The translations under genes were made by a program, and so were the position numbers. The notes beneath the pieces were generated by a model. It was not told the origin of the DNA and did not search any database. It saw only the letters and a list, made by a program, of their open reading frames with translations. This document shows, in pieces, positions 11,591-19,979 of a stretch of DNA of 64,000 bases; position 1 is the stretch's first letter, and each line of letters opens with the position of its first letter. Source of the stretch: JAWXBA01 sp048499805 (lineage in GTDB: Bacteria; Gemmatimonadota; Gemmatimonadetes; Gemmatimonadales; GWC2-71-9); contig JASNZF010000002.1 in NCBI GenBank assembly GCA_048499805.1, positions 124,001 to 188,000 of the forward strand. The letters run 5' to 3'.

Positions 11591-11630
11591 GACGGGCCCC
11601 GGCAGCAGCTGCCGGGGCCCGTCTGACTTT
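11591..11630 (+). terminator. Rho-independent terminator after the cupredoxin gene
   Basis: A perfect 14-bp GC-rich stem (11591-11604 with 11610-11623) encloses a 5-base loop and is followed by TGACTTT. It starts 20 bases after the cupredoxin stop. Confidence 0.8.
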
Positions 11631-11640
11631 CCGGGGGTGC

Positions 11641-11709
11641 GACCCCTGCGGGGTCTGATGCATCAACCAACCAGGTATCCCATGGTCCCGGGGGGGGAAG
11701 GCCCCCCCC
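11641..11709. other. Two GC hairpins upstream of the beta-propeller gene
   Basis: A small perfect hairpin GACCCC-TGC-GGGGTC (11641-11655) is followed by a run of eight G (11690-11697), AAGG, and eight C (11702-11709), which can pair as a G8/C8 stem. Both lie in the leader of the gene that starts at 11759. They could slow transcription or simply be slippage-prone sequence. Confidence 0.45.
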
Positions 11710-11758
11710 GCGTGCAGCTGGTGTCGCCGCCAATCCCAACTTCTGCTCCGAGGTGTGC

Positions 11759-12925
11759 ATGCGACTCTCGTCCATCCTGGCCTCCCTTGCGTCCGTGGCC
11801 GTGACCACCGCCGCGGCGCTCCCTGCGGCCGCCCAGTCGGTTCCAGAGCGCCGCCTGGAACGTCCGGAGGCACGGTACGCCGAGCCGTTCAGCATGATTG
11901 CCGGGATCCGGGAACTGCCGGACGGCAAGGTCCTCGTGAGTGACCCGATCGAGGAGATGTTTGTCCGGGTTGACCTCGCGACGGGACAGTCCACCCAGCT
12001 GGGTCGGGTCGGGCAGGGCCCTGGGGAGTACAAGACCCCCGACCGGATCTTTGCCCAGCCCGATGGCAGCACACTGCTCACCGACCTCGGCAACGGCCGC
12101 ATCTCGATCTTCGGTGCCGACGGCCGGTACCGCGAGTCGTTCCCAATCGTGCAGGGTGGCGTCACACCGGGACAGGGACCAGGGCGACCGATGTTCATCC
12201 TCGCCACCCAGTCCGATGCCCAGGGGCGATTGTACTTCCAGCAGCTTGGCATGGGCGGGATGGATTCGGCAGCGGTACTCCGCTATGACCGCCGTGCCGG
12301 GAAGATCGACACGGTGGCGTTCGTGAAGGTGGCCCCGCCGGTTGTGCGGGAATCCGGCAGCGCCAACAATCGAAACGTGCAGATGTCACCGCCGGTCTAT
12401 CCCCGCCAGGACGCTTGGGCGGTGGCGCCGGACGGCCGCCTCGCAATCGTGCGGGCTGCGGATTACCGGGTCGAATGGGTCACGCCGTCGGGGCGCGTGC
12501 GCGGCGCTCCGGTTTCGGTACGGCCGGTGCCAATCCGTGATGGCGAGAAGCAGGAGTGGATGGACCGGTTGGGGTCGGGGATCGGGGTGTCGGTGGAGAA
12601 CCGCAACGGCCAGATGACGACGAGTTTTTCCCGTGGCCGTGCAGGGCAGGGGCGCCCCGATGCCAGCACCATGACCTGGCCCGAGGCCAAGCCCCCATTC
12701 TCCCCAAGCGGGGCGCTCGTGACACCCGAGGGGGAGTTGTGGGTGGAGCGCAGCGTGGCTGCGGGGACGCCGCGCGAATACGACACATTCAATGCGCAGG
12801 GCGCGCACACTGGCAGGGTTATCCTGCCACCGCGCAGCCAGGTGGTCGGTTTCGGGCGGGGTACTGCCTACGTGGTGCGGCTGGACGCCGATGAATTGCA
12901 GTATCTGGAGCGGTATCGGAGGTAG
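11759..12925 (+). CDS. Secreted 6-bladed beta-propeller protein
   Basis: About 388 residues with an N-terminal signal peptide (MRLSSILASLASVAVTTAAA, cleavage near AAAQS). The body shows repeating blades typical of NHL-like/6-bladed propellers: IRELPDGKVLVSDPIEEMFVRVDLATG, GRVGQGPGEYKTPDRIFAQPDG, DLGNGRISIFGADGR and APDGRLAIVRAADYRVEWV. The phrase GxGPGE(Y/F)xxP is typical of this family. No catalytic motif is visible; the function is probably ligand binding or scaffolding outside the cell. Confidence 0.7.
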   Translation: MRLSSILASLASVAVTTAAALPAAAQSVPERRLERPEARYAEPFSMIAGIRELPDGKVLVSDPIEEMFVRVDLATGQSTQLGRVGQGPGEYKTPDRIFAQPDGSTLLTDLGNGRISIFGADGRYRESFPIVQGGVTPGQGPGRPMFILATQSDAQGRLYFQQLGMGGMDSAAVLRYDRRAGKIDTVAFVKVAPPVVRESGSANNRNVQMSPPVYPRQDAWAVAPDGRLAIVRAADYRVEWVTPSGRVRGAPVSVRPVPIRDGEKQEWMDRLGSGIGVSVENRNGQMTTSFSRGRAGQGRPDASTMTWPEAKPPFSPSGALVTPEGELWVERSVAAGTPREYDTFNAQGAHTGRVILPPRSQVVGFGRGTAYVVRLDADELQYLERYRR

Positions 12926-12940
12926 CGAGAAGCGAGAAGG
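12924..12940 (+). repeat. Short heptad repeat AGCGAGA starting in the stop codon
   Basis: Two copies of AGCGAGA follow directly, with the first overlapping the TAG stop of the propeller gene (12923-12925), and end in AGG. The same unit and the same AGCGAGAAGG ending recur in the large heptad array near 43830-43865. Confidence 0.6.
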
Positions 12941-12955
12941 CAGGCGTACGAGGGT

Positions 12956-12986
12956 GGGGCCGCAGCGAGGGTGGTGCGGCCCCTTT
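12956..12986 (+). terminator. Terminator-like hairpin after the beta-propeller gene
   Basis: GGGGCCGCA (12956-12964) pairs perfectly with TGCGGCCCC (12975-12983) around a 10-base loop, followed by TTT. It lies in the gap between two convergent genes. Confidence 0.6.
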
Positions 12987-13057
12987 GGCTCACGCTGGCC
13001 CAAGTGGCTGAAGGCCCGCGTGATCTGGCAGATGGCGTCAACCTGCCATCCGGACCC

Positions 13058-14683
13058 CTATGGCCGAGGGGTGGCGGGTCTCAATTGAACGCTAAGTCGG
13101 CTCGTGGAGTCGGGATTGAGGACAAGTCGTGTGGTATACGGCGCGAAGTCCGGGTGCTCCACCCTGACTTCGATTGACCCTGGGGGAAGGGTTCGAATCT
13201 CGAAACGACCGAGATAGTCGGAAATGGCCGAGCGGATCGGATTGGAGGTGCTAATGACCGCCTGGGGAATCGGTTTGCCATCGGCGTGTAATATGTCGCC
13301 GACGAGATAGCTTGGGTTGCGCCCCGATTGGAGCGATGCGATTCGCTCCATCTTGGCCCCTGCAACCGGGTCGCGATACAACTCAAGTCCCTCGTGGTAG
13401 AGACCGACCACCATGCCCGTCGTCAGGACAAGTTGTGGCATTGCCCAGAAGATCATGTTGCACCTTGGGGGGCGGTCTGAGCAGCGCACGAGACGGCCAC
13501 CCTCGCTGCGCCCCCTGTAGCCAAGGTACCGATCCATGAAGTCGGTCCCTGGGCTTCGGAGGAGCCACTCCGAAACGAACCATCCCTCTCCCTCAATCGT
13601 CATGAAATCCACCGTGCCCCCAACGCCTTCTCGAGGTGTCGGGAGGCGCCCGTAGCCATCCCGGCTGCAATTTGGGCCGCTCCGGTCCTGCCCAACGACC
13701 GGGCGCGCTGGGCGGTTCTTGGCGAAGCAGCTCCGGTATGGAATAATCGGCAGATTTCGGTACTCGTACTCCACCCTCCTCGGGAGCATGCCGGTCGGCT
13801 CTAACCAGAAAGTACCGGTGATGTCCGCGTGGTTGGAATCACTGTCCACGGGGCGAAATCTCAGCCCAATCCAGTCAGAACGACCTGATGGGCCACCAGT
13901 GAGGCTGAAGCAGTGCCGTGACAAGAACTGGTCAGACAGCAACGCCTCCGGGTGCGGTATTTCGAAGCTGAATCCGTCCTCCGCATTGCCCGCAACGTAC
14001 CCTTGGTCATGCAATAGGTCCGCAGGCGTCGAGCCGGGGAGCAGGGTGGAGACAAAATCGCGTCCCGTGGTCGAATCGACCTCCGTGTTACGGCTGTTCG
14101 GGTTCCAGATTCGCTCGTTGCCGAAATTCCGCGTTGGTCCGTCTTCGGTACCCTGAACCTCGACGGCGTGCATCATGACGCCGCCACGGTTGGTGGTGAT
14201 GTGTCCGTTGAGGGCAGCCCGGGCCTCCTGCCAGACGTGGATGAATCGATCCCTTTCGCCTCGGCTCATGCGGCAGCGATCATTCGCCACTACCGAAACC
14301 GGATCAAGCTCAAATGGCTGTTCCGTCATGGCAACTCTGACGACGCGGGTTTCGCCGGCAGCGATCATTCCCAAGTGCTGGACAATCGGGACGAAACCGA
14401 TGCGGATGACTTGGATCTGGTATTCTCCCGCCGCTGGAAGCCGGAGAAAGAACTGGCCATCCGAGCCGGACCCGACCCTTGCCACGATCGTCGCCGCCGC
14501 ATCGCGGACGACAATGGTGGCGTTGGCCAGGCCGGTGGATGTTCCCACCTGCAATGCCTGGCCCCGGAGCGCTTGAGCGGCAAGGCCCGAGGTAGAGGCC
14601 ACCGCGATGCTGGCCCCGATCACCGTGCGAGCGACCAAGTGGCGCCACGGGGAGTTGAACGGCTGGCAGGGAGGGAAAGTCAT
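13058..14683 (-). CDS. Secreted protein with two carboxypeptidase-regulatory-like domains
   Basis: 541 residues with a signal peptide ending near GLAAQA (residue 36). Residues ~37-125 are a carboxypeptidase-regulatory-like Ig fold (GQALQVGTSTGLANATIVVRD ... GSGSDGQFFLRLPAAGEYQIQVIRIGF). A central ~290-residue Cys-containing region of no recognised family follows. A second regulatory-like domain occupies the last ~75 residues (GDILHADGKPIPQAVIST ... YLGRFEIRTLPPGSIEVRVEHP). Such domains usually sit in envelope or surface proteins. Base composition is visibly less GC-rich than in neighbouring genes. It is the last gene of the minus-strand block that starts with the AraC-type regulator. Confidence 0.65.
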   Translation of the reverse strand: MTFPPCQPFNSPWRHLVARTVIGASIAVASTSGLAAQALRGQALQVGTSTGLANATIVVRDAAATIVARVGSGSDGQFFLRLPAAGEYQIQVIRIGFVPIVQHLGMIAAGETRVVRVAMTEQPFELDPVSVVANDRCRMSRGERDRFIHVWQEARAALNGHITTNRGGVMMHAVEVQGTEDGPTRNFGNERIWNPNSRNTEVDSTTGRDFVSTLLPGSTPADLLHDQGYVAGNAEDGFSFEIPHPEALLSDQFLSRHCFSLTGGPSGRSDWIGLRFRPVDSDSNHADITGTFWLEPTGMLPRRVEYEYRNLPIIPYRSCFAKNRPARPVVGQDRSGPNCSRDGYGRLPTPREGVGGTVDFMTIEGEGWFVSEWLLRSPGTDFMDRYLGYRGRSEGGRLVRCSDRPPRCNMIFWAMPQLVLTTGMVVGLYHEGLELYRDPVAGAKMERIASLQSGRNPSYLVGDILHADGKPIPQAVISTSNPIRSAISDYLGRFEIRTLPPGSIEVRVEHPDFAPYTTRLVLNPDSTSRLSVQLRPATPRP

Positions 14684-14780
14684 CGTCTAGTCTCTCTCCA
14701 GCGACACCCTACAAGCTGGGCGCGGACGAACAGACGCGCCGCTGCCGGGTGCCATCGGGTGCACCGGGAAACGCGCACGC

Positions 14781-15479
14781 CTAATGCGACCGAATCGCAC
14801 TCGCGGGGAACTGTGCATATGGCTTCTTACCGGCTACAAGGGAATCCACCGCGCCCAAGAACTCCAGCTCTATTGGGGTGCCGGGGTCCCGCCAACCGTT
14901 GAGGAAGACGAGGGGAGTACCCGTGAGTCCCATCTTCTCACCTTGGGCGAGCCCGGCTGAGATGGAGGGCGGGACAACAGGGTCAGCCATGCATGCGGTC
15001 CATGCCTCTAGGTCTTTCACACCGGCCCCTTCAGCGAACCATCGCGAGGGCTTCAACCCTAACGAGTCCTCGTGCGCAAAAATGAAATCGATAGCCTGCG
15101 AAAACTGGCCGGTGCGACCCGCGCACTCAACGGTACGGGCCGCCTCGAGCGCATGCCGATGTCCTGACAGTGGGAAATGCGCAAAAGAATAATTGACTTG
15201 TTCCGGGTGCTTGGCAAGCACGGTCGTCAGAGTCGTATGAAATGCCCGGCAGTAAGGGCACTCGAGGTCGGAGAATACCAAGACGGTCACTCCAGCCTTG
15301 GGATTGCCCACTAGTGTTCCGGCGGGGAGGCCCTCCCTCCAGTCCGGATCATAGGTGGCACTGCGTCGTCGCGGCGGATCCGGTGCGGCGAAGAACTCGC
15401 TGTGCACGAGGACTCCAGCCATAACTACCGCCGATAGGGTTAGCAATGGCCCCATGAGGCGATCGAGGATGGAATGCAT
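14781..15479 (-). CDS. DsbA-family periplasmic thiol:disulfide oxidoreductase
   Basis: About 232 residues from ATG 15479, which has a GGAGG four bases upstream. An N-terminal hydrophobic segment (LLTLSAVVMAGVLVHSEFF) anchors or exports the protein. The thioredoxin fold carries a CPYC active site in VFSDLECPYCRAFHTTL (near residue 73), and the cis-proline loop is GLTGTPLVFLNG near residue 186. This is the DsbA/Thioredoxin_4 pattern. Two extra cysteines (VECAG and TACMAD) may form a structural disulfide. It sits 175 bases downstream of a small exported 8-Cys protein, a plausible substrate. Confidence 0.85.
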   Translation of the reverse strand: MHSILDRLMGPLLTLSAVVMAGVLVHSEFFAAPDPPRRRSATYDPDWREGLPAGTLVGNPKAGVTVLVFSDLECPYCRAFHTTLTTVLAKHPEQVNYSFAHFPLSGHRHALEAARTVECAGRTGQFSQAIDFIFAHEDSLGLKPSRWFAEGAGVKDLEAWTACMADPVVPPSISAGLAQGEKMGLTGTPLVFLNGWRDPGTPIELEFLGAVDSLVAGKKPYAQFPASAIRSH

Positions 15480-15654
15480 GGTGCCTCCGTTGGAGCCCAT
15501 GGCGGACGTGGTGTCGGCTCAGTCGCCATCACATGATGTGCACCAACTCCCCGGCTGGGCGCTGGTGCCGATGCGCCAAGGCGGTGAGGTGCCGCCCCAC
15601 CCGCACAGAGCAGAGTGAGGGCAGAGCGGCGTGCCCTATTGCGTGCCCTTGCGG

Positions 15655-15915
15655 CTAGATCTCATCACATGCAGACTTGAACTGACACTCGAAGGGACAA
15701 TCGAGAGGGCGCCACAGGCAAACGGGCTCCTGCGGAGGGCTGCAGTTGGCCTCGAAGAGGGCCGTGCTGCATGTGTCCCAGCAGTTGTACTGAGCCCCGC
15801 ACTCCGGCTCCCCCGATGTGGCAGCCAGGCTTTCCGGGCGACCAGTGAGCAGGGCCAGTGCGCCAAGAACGAGGACGAGGAATGCTTGCGTCTGACGGCG
15901 GCGAACGGTTGTCAT
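15655..15915 (-). CDS. Small exported cysteine-rich protein (8 Cys)
   Basis: 86 residues from the ATG at 15915, which has a perfect AGGAGG (15921-15926) five bases upstream; this decides the start against longer readings. Residues 1-~32 are a signal peptide (RRRQTQAFLVLVLGALALL, cleavage after SLAA). The mature ~54 residues hold eight cysteines (ECG, NCWDTC, NCS, VCL, DCPFEC, ACD), enough for four disulfides, and the chain ends CDEI. I recognise no family. Its position between an AraC-type regulator and a DsbA-like oxidoreductase suggests a regulated, disulfide-stabilised secreted peptide. Confidence 0.65.
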   Translation of the reverse strand: MTTVRRRQTQAFLVLVLGALALLTGRPESLAATSGEPECGAQYNCWDTCSTALFEANCSPPQEPVCLWRPLDCPFECQFKSACDEI

Positions 15916-16067
15916 ATGTGCCTCCTGGAATGCGAATGGTAGTTCTGCCACGCAGCTGCGAATGTCCGCCACAGGGGGATGGGCGGCAAGCGCACGAACG
16001 GCAGATCTCCCGGCATATTCGGCTGCATCCCCACCATTCCCGGCTACTGTGAGTGGGTGCGCGCAAC

Positions 16068-16820
16068 TCACCACAAGTCGCGGAGCTCTTGGACGCTCCT
16101 TCCCCACCCCAAGCCCCTCCATTCCGCGGTGGAGCGGCCTGTTCGATGCTTTAGATACCTGCGTACCTCTTCACTGGAGGTGAAGCCAGCCCTCAGCGCA
16201 GCGCCTGCCGACGAGAGGAGGCACTCCTCGGCGTAAAGCGCTTGATGCGTGCCAGCTACGATCCCGAGGAGTTTGAGAGGTGATGGGAGGTCGTGCTGCC
16301 GAAGGTGCTGACGGAGAGTGCGTTCCGGGAGCCCTGCGGCCTCTGCCAGGTCACCTGCGCTCGCTCGCTGCCCGCCGATGACAAGGGCTGGGAGGAGCAG
16401 GTGCGCCAACTTCAGGGGGATGAGCGGTGCCACTCGCTTCAGTAGATTGTCGCGGGCCAGATCCCCGGTCGTCGCAAGGCGGTGCACTTCGGCAATGAGA
16501 GCGATTCGGCCCATGGTGAGCAATGAGAGCCGGATTGCCATGTCTGTCTGCAAAAGGGCCAGTGCCTGTCGGAGGGCGAGTGGTTCCGGATGAACCGCTG
16601 CAATTACAGGCTCCCCCGCCCCGAGGAGTGGGCGGTCCGTGATTTCGACCACGACCTCAATCGCATCCAGTCCCAACCCGAGAACAACCCCGTCGAGCTT
16701 CCTGGTGTGGAGCAGGATCTGAAGCTCCGGCACCGAGCGGAACTGAAACGCGGGCGGGTTCGTCGACTCAAGGAGGAACCGCGTCGATCGATTCGGTTGG
16801 TGAACTGCGATCGTCGGCAT
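16068..16820 (-). CDS. AraC-type transcriptional regulator (C-terminal HTH)
   Basis: 250 residues. The last ~100 residues form an AraC-like two-helix-turn-helix domain: ASAGDLAEAAGLPERTLRQHLRQHDLPSPLKLL, then ALRAGFTSSEEVRRYLKHRTGRSTAEWR. The N-terminal ~140 residues resemble no standard sensor; they contain a receiver-like VVLGLGLDAIEVVVEI stretch without obvious phospho-acceptor spacing. It begins the minus-strand group encoding the 8-Cys peptide and DsbA-like protein. Tandem palindromes 75-110 bases upstream of its start are likely control sites. Confidence 0.65.
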   Translation of the reverse strand: MPTIAVHQPNRSTRFLLESTNPPAFQFRSVPELQILLHTRKLDGVVLGLGLDAIEVVVEITDRPLLGAGEPVIAAVHPEPLALRQALALLQTDMAIRLSLLTMGRIALIAEVHRLATTGDLARDNLLKRVAPLIPLKLAHLLLPALVIGGQRASAGDLAEAAGLPERTLRQHLRQHDLPSPLKLLGIVAGTHQALYAEECLLSSAGAALRAGFTSSEEVRRYLKHRTGRSTAEWRGLGWGRSVQELRDLW

Positions 16821-16870
16821 AGGACCACCTCGTCACACACTCTCAGGGACGGACCATCATTTGCCAACTT

Positions 16871-16932
16871 GTGACTGGTGTCACCTCTGCGCAAGGGGAC
16901 TACAATTATTGTAGTCCCTACAAATATTGTAG
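16871..16932. promoter_or_regulatory. Operator region: two tandem CTACAA-N3-TTGTAG palindromes and a third inverted repeat
   Basis: Site 1 (16896-16918) is a perfect 23-bp palindrome with core CTACAATTATTGTAG. Site 2 (16918-16932) is CTACAAATATTGTAG. The centres are 18 bp apart. Both cores are CTACAA-N3-TTGTAG, resembling the TACA/TGTA dyads bound by BlaI/MecI/CopY repressors, although the spacing is wider. GTGAC-TGGT-GTCAC (16871-16884) is a further inverted repeat. On the minus strand the palindromes contain TACAAT, a -10-like word, so they could overlap a promoter of the AraC-type gene. The rest of 16821-17038 shows nothing else. Confidence 0.6.
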
Positions 16933-17038
16933 TCGCCCACCTTCTCCTGGGGCACTGCACTCGCTCTGTACGCATGGTCCTGTACGCTGGTCCCCTCCCC
17001 GCCCTCGCGACGGCACCGGCTTCGCCCTGTGTGGCCCA

Positions 17039-17893
17039 TCAGTCACTGTCAGAGTTCGACCGGATGGTAGCGACCAGCACCCCCCCCGCCACCACAAGCC
17101 CCGCCACCGCATCCACCGCGAAGTGCATCTGGCAGTACACCACCGACACCACCAGCAACACCACAGGACCGAGCAGGGTCTGGCCAGCCCGCCGGGAGCC
17201 CCTCCAGGTCATGCCGAGTGCGACCACCGCCGCCGCGACATGGGAGCTCGGGAACGCCGCACCGTACGAACTGCCGGTCGACAACGTCCCATATACCAGC
17301 CGCGCCATGGGATTGTCGAGGAACCACGCATCGGGCCGGGGATACTGGTAGTATGGACCTGCCACCGGATAGAGGATGAAGACGACGTAGCAGCCCACGA
17401 AGGTCGCGGTGAGCGCCAGAATGGTACGATCGAGCGCCAGCTCGTTCCGCGTCCACAGGAACCACCCCACGGGGAACGCCAGGATCGGGTAGAACATCCA
17501 ATAGGCACCATGCAGCACCGTGGACCAGATTGCGCTGGGATAGCGCTGCCACAACTCGCGCGCCGGTTCCCCGCCGAAGAGTGCCCGCTCCCAGCCAAGG
17601 ACCGTCTCGTCATGCGGGACGACATTGCCGAGCCCGTTGAGCAGGTCGAGCACGCCGTACAGGGCAGGGAGCAGGAGGAGGGGATAGAAGAGCCGGACCC
17701 GGGTGCCAAAGCCGCCGAGCCCGGGGCGGGCCAGGAGCAGGATCAGCATCGCCACCCCGGCGTTGACCGCGAGCACCCATGCGACCGAAGGGCGCTCCGC
17801 CAATCGCGTCACGGCGATCGTGCTGGTGAAGACGAGGTAGGCCAGCAGCAGGCGATCCACCGCCCGGAGCCCACCGGCCTGGCTCAGAGCCAT
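17039..17893 (-). CDS. PAP2-superfamily membrane phosphatase/transferase of the sphingolipid cluster
   Basis: About 284 residues, with the ATG at 17893 overlapping the end of the upstream epimerase gene. There are about eight hydrophobic segments. PAP2 catalytic motifs are visible as AAFPSSHVAAAV (PSxH, near residue 200) and YCQMHFAVDAVAG (HxxxD, near residue 252), with VGCYVVFILYPVAGPYYQYPRP before them. PAP2-type proteins include inositol-phosphorylceramide synthases and lipid phosphatases. Following three ceramide-synthesis genes, it most likely modifies or dephosphorylates a ceramide-type lipid, but the substrate is inferred from context only. Confidence 0.75.
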   Translation of the reverse strand: MALSQAGGLRAVDRLLLAYLVFTSTIAVTRLAERPSVAWVLAVNAGVAMLILLLARPGLGGFGTRVRLFYPLLLLPALYGVLDLLNGLGNVVPHDETVLGWERALFGGEPARELWQRYPSAIWSTVLHGAYWMFYPILAFPVGWFLWTRNELALDRTILALTATFVGCYVVFILYPVAGPYYQYPRPDAWFLDNPMARLVYGTLSTGSSYGAAFPSSHVAAAVVALGMTWRGSRRAGQTLLGPVVLLVVSVVYCQMHFAVDAVAGLVVAGGVLVATIRSNSDSD

Positions 17894-18846
17894 CCCTGCT
17901 CGCGGTACCACGCCAGCGTCGCGGGGATGCCGGCGGCGAGATCGTGCTCGGCCTGCCACCCCGTGTCGGCGGTGAGCGGCCCGGGATCGCAGGTCCAGGC
18001 CGGCGCAAAGAACTCGTGGAGCTTGTCGCGATTGAGGAGGGTGGCCTGGCCGGCCAGGCGAGCCCCGGTCTCGGTGACTGCCAGGATTCCCCGGGCCACG
18101 AGGCGCGGCAGCGGGATGAGCCGGGGTGGCCGGCCCAGGGCCGCCCCGATGGCGCGGACCAGGTCGGCGCTGGAGACGACTTCCGGGTGCGCAGGATAGT
18201 AGATGCGCCCCGTCGGTGCGCCCGGCTGCCCCACCGCGGCGATGCCCGTGGCCAGGTCCGGCCCGTAGACCAGCGAGAGCGACTGCGACCCATCGCCGAA
18301 GATCGGGACCGTGCCCAGCCGCGCGATCTTGAAGACCTTGAGGAGTTCCACATCGGCTGGGCCATACACCGCAGGCGGTCGGACGATCACCCACGGGATC
18401 GACCCGCCGCGCACCACCGCCTCGGCCGCGGCCTTGCTGCGCCCATAGTCGGTGACCGGTCGGGTGAGGGCGTCGTCCGCGCGCGATGCACCGACCGGGA
18501 GTGGCCCCGCCGCGGCGAGCGACGAGACGAGGACGAAGCGTCCCACCCCTGCCGCGCTGGCTGCGTCCAGGACCCGGGCGGTGCCCTCGGCGTTGACGCG
18601 GAGGAACTCGGCCTCGCTCCGTGCCGCGGTAAGGCCGGCCAGGTGGAACACCACCTCGGTGCCACGCAGCGCTTCGGGGGTGACGGTGTGGAGGTCGCCG
18701 AGGAGGGCGGTCGCGCCGAGCGTCTCGACGGCTCGGGCCTTCTCAGGGGAGCGGGCCAGGGCCACGACCGGCTGCCCCTGCTCGACGAGGGCCCGGATCA
18801 GGTGGCCCCCGACGAAGCCGGTGCCCCCCGTCACGAGCACGCTCAC
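17884..18846 (-). CDS. NAD(P)-dependent epimerase/dehydratase, candidate ceramide-pathway ketoreductase
   Basis: About 320 residues from the GTG at 18846, which overlaps the upstream stop as GTGA. An extended short-chain dehydrogenase: the N-terminal Rossmann motif VTGGTGFVGGHL, SS in FVLVSSLAAAG, and the catalytic YGRSK (YxxxK, near residue 145). In Caulobacter the reductase CerR that acts on 3-oxo-sphinganine or 3-oxo-ceramide is such an epimerase-type protein encoded beside spt and the bacterial ceramide synthase. The same neighbourhood is seen here, so that role is the best inference. Confidence 0.75.
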   Translation of the reverse strand: MSVLVTGGTGFVGGHLIRALVEQGQPVVALARSPEKARAVETLGATALLGDLHTVTPEALRGTEVVFHLAGLTAARSEAEFLRVNAEGTARVLDAASAAGVGRFVLVSSLAAAGPLPVGASRADDALTRPVTDYGRSKAAAEAVVRGGSIPWVIVRPPAVYGPADVELLKVFKIARLGTVPIFGDGSQSLSLVYGPDLATGIAAVGQPGAPTGRIYYPAHPEVVSSADLVRAIGAALGRPPRLIPLPRLVARGILAVTETGARLAGQATLLNRDKLHEFFAPAWTCDPGPLTADTGWQAEHDLAAGIPATLAWYREQGWL

Positions 18847-19979
18847 AGCGGGCGGTCGTAGAGGCGGTAAACCTTGTACTGGACGAAGCCCATCTTGGTC
18901 ATCCCCGCAATGATGGCAGGGTTGTCCTCGAGCAGCCAGCCCGCCTCGCCCCAATACATCCCGTGCTGGGCGGCGCGGGTCCAGATCCAGTGGTAGAGCA
19001 CGGCGTCGAGCCCCTTGCCGCGGTACTCGGGGGTGACCCCGAGGAGGAGGATGCGGGTCCGGAGGATGGTGCGCCGCTTGAGCGCCCAGAGCAACGGGAT
19101 CAGCGCGGGGAGGAGGTACCCCTTGCGGTTCTTGCGAAAGATGACGTTGAGGTCGGGGAGCGCCAGCCCGAAGGCCACCGGCACTCCATCCTTCTCCACG
19201 AACGGGACCAGGTCGGCCACGACGACCGGCTTGAACTGCTCGGCCAGGTGGTCGATCTCGGCCTCGGTCATCGGGACGAAGCCCCAGTTCTTCTCCCAGC
19301 ACTTCTCATAGAGCGCCTTGATCGTCGCCAGCTCGCGATCGAAGTCGTCCATCCGCATCGGGCGGATCGTCACCCCCATGCGCTGGGCAATGAGCGTGGT
19401 GGCGCGGACGATCCGGTCGGGCACCGGCGCCTCCCGCGTCGGGTGCCCGCCCTCGTACACCAGCAGGTCCTTGGCCTTGACGAAGCCGGCCCGCTCCAGC
19501 AGCGGCGGGTAGTAGCGCGGGTTGTGGGGCATCATGATCGTTGGCGGGGTCTCGAAGCCGTCGACCAGGAGGCCGCACTCATCGTTGGTGCTGAACGAGG
19601 CGGGGCCGCGCATCGTGTCGAGGCCGCGCGTCGTGAGCCACGCCGCGGCCGCCTCCAGCAGGGCATTGGCCACCGACTGGTCGTCGATGCACTCGAAGAA
19701 CCCGAAGAAGCCGACCCGGTCGGCGTGGGTGTCGTTGTGCAGCTGGTTGTGGATGGCGGCGATCCGCCCCACGACCTGGCCGTCGCGTTCGGCCAGGAAA
19801 TACTCTGCGGCCGCATGCTGAAAGAAGGGATTGCGCTGGCGATCGAGGAGGGCGCGGACATCGCGGCGCAGCGGCGGGACCCAGACGGGGTCCGCGGCAT
19901 GCAGCCGATAGGGCAGGTCGATGAAGCGGCGGAGGTCGCGGGACTTGGTGACCGGCCGCACGGCGACCGGGCTGGTCAG
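18843..19979 (-). CDS. GNAT-fold acyltransferase, candidate bacterial ceramide synthase (bCerS-like)
   Basis: About 378 residues. The N-terminal VRPVTKSRDLRRFIDLPYRL...DPVWVPPLRRD and NPFFQHAAAEYFLAERDGQVVGRIAAI are typical of the large GNAT-like family found beside serine palmitoyltransferases; a second GNAT-like half runs from ~200 and ends with LLGVTPEYRGKGLDAVLYHWIW and GMTKMGFVQYKVYRLY. In Caulobacter a GNAT-type protein N-acylates the sphingoid base. No ATG exists near the true start. CTG at 19979 (overlapping the spt stop as CTGA, GGGGG upstream) fits best; GTG at 19961 would cut the first beta strand. Confidence 0.72.
   Translation of the reverse strand: MTSPVAVRPVTKSRDLRRFIDLPYRLHAADPVWVPPLRRDVRALLDRQRNPFFQHAAAEYFLAERDGQVVGRIAAIHNQLHNDTHADRVGFFGFFECIDDQSVANALLEAAAAWLTTRGLDTMRGPASFSTNDECGLLVDGFETPPTIMMPHNPRYYPPLLERAGFVKAKDLLVYEGGHPTREAPVPDRIVRATTLIAQRMGVTIRPMRMDDFDRELATIKALYEKCWEKNWGFVPMTEAEIDHLAEQFKPVVVADLVPFVEKDGVPVAFGLALPDLNVIFRKNRKGYLLPALIPLLWALKRRTILRTRILLLGVTPEYRGKGLDAVLYHWIWTRAAQHGMYWGEAGWLLEDNPAIIAGMTKMGFVQYKVYRLYDRPL

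Noticed and set aside
15655..16122. A longer 155-residue version of the 8-Cys protein
   Set aside because: The extra N-terminal part precedes the ribosome-binding site and overlaps the AraC-type gene; the AGGAGG and signal peptide place the start at 15915.
13058..16820. A known RiPP biosynthetic cluster
   Set aside because: No precursor-modifying enzyme (radical SAM, YcaO, lanthipeptide synthetase) or dedicated peptidase-transporter is present, so I describe it only as a candidate secreted-peptide module.
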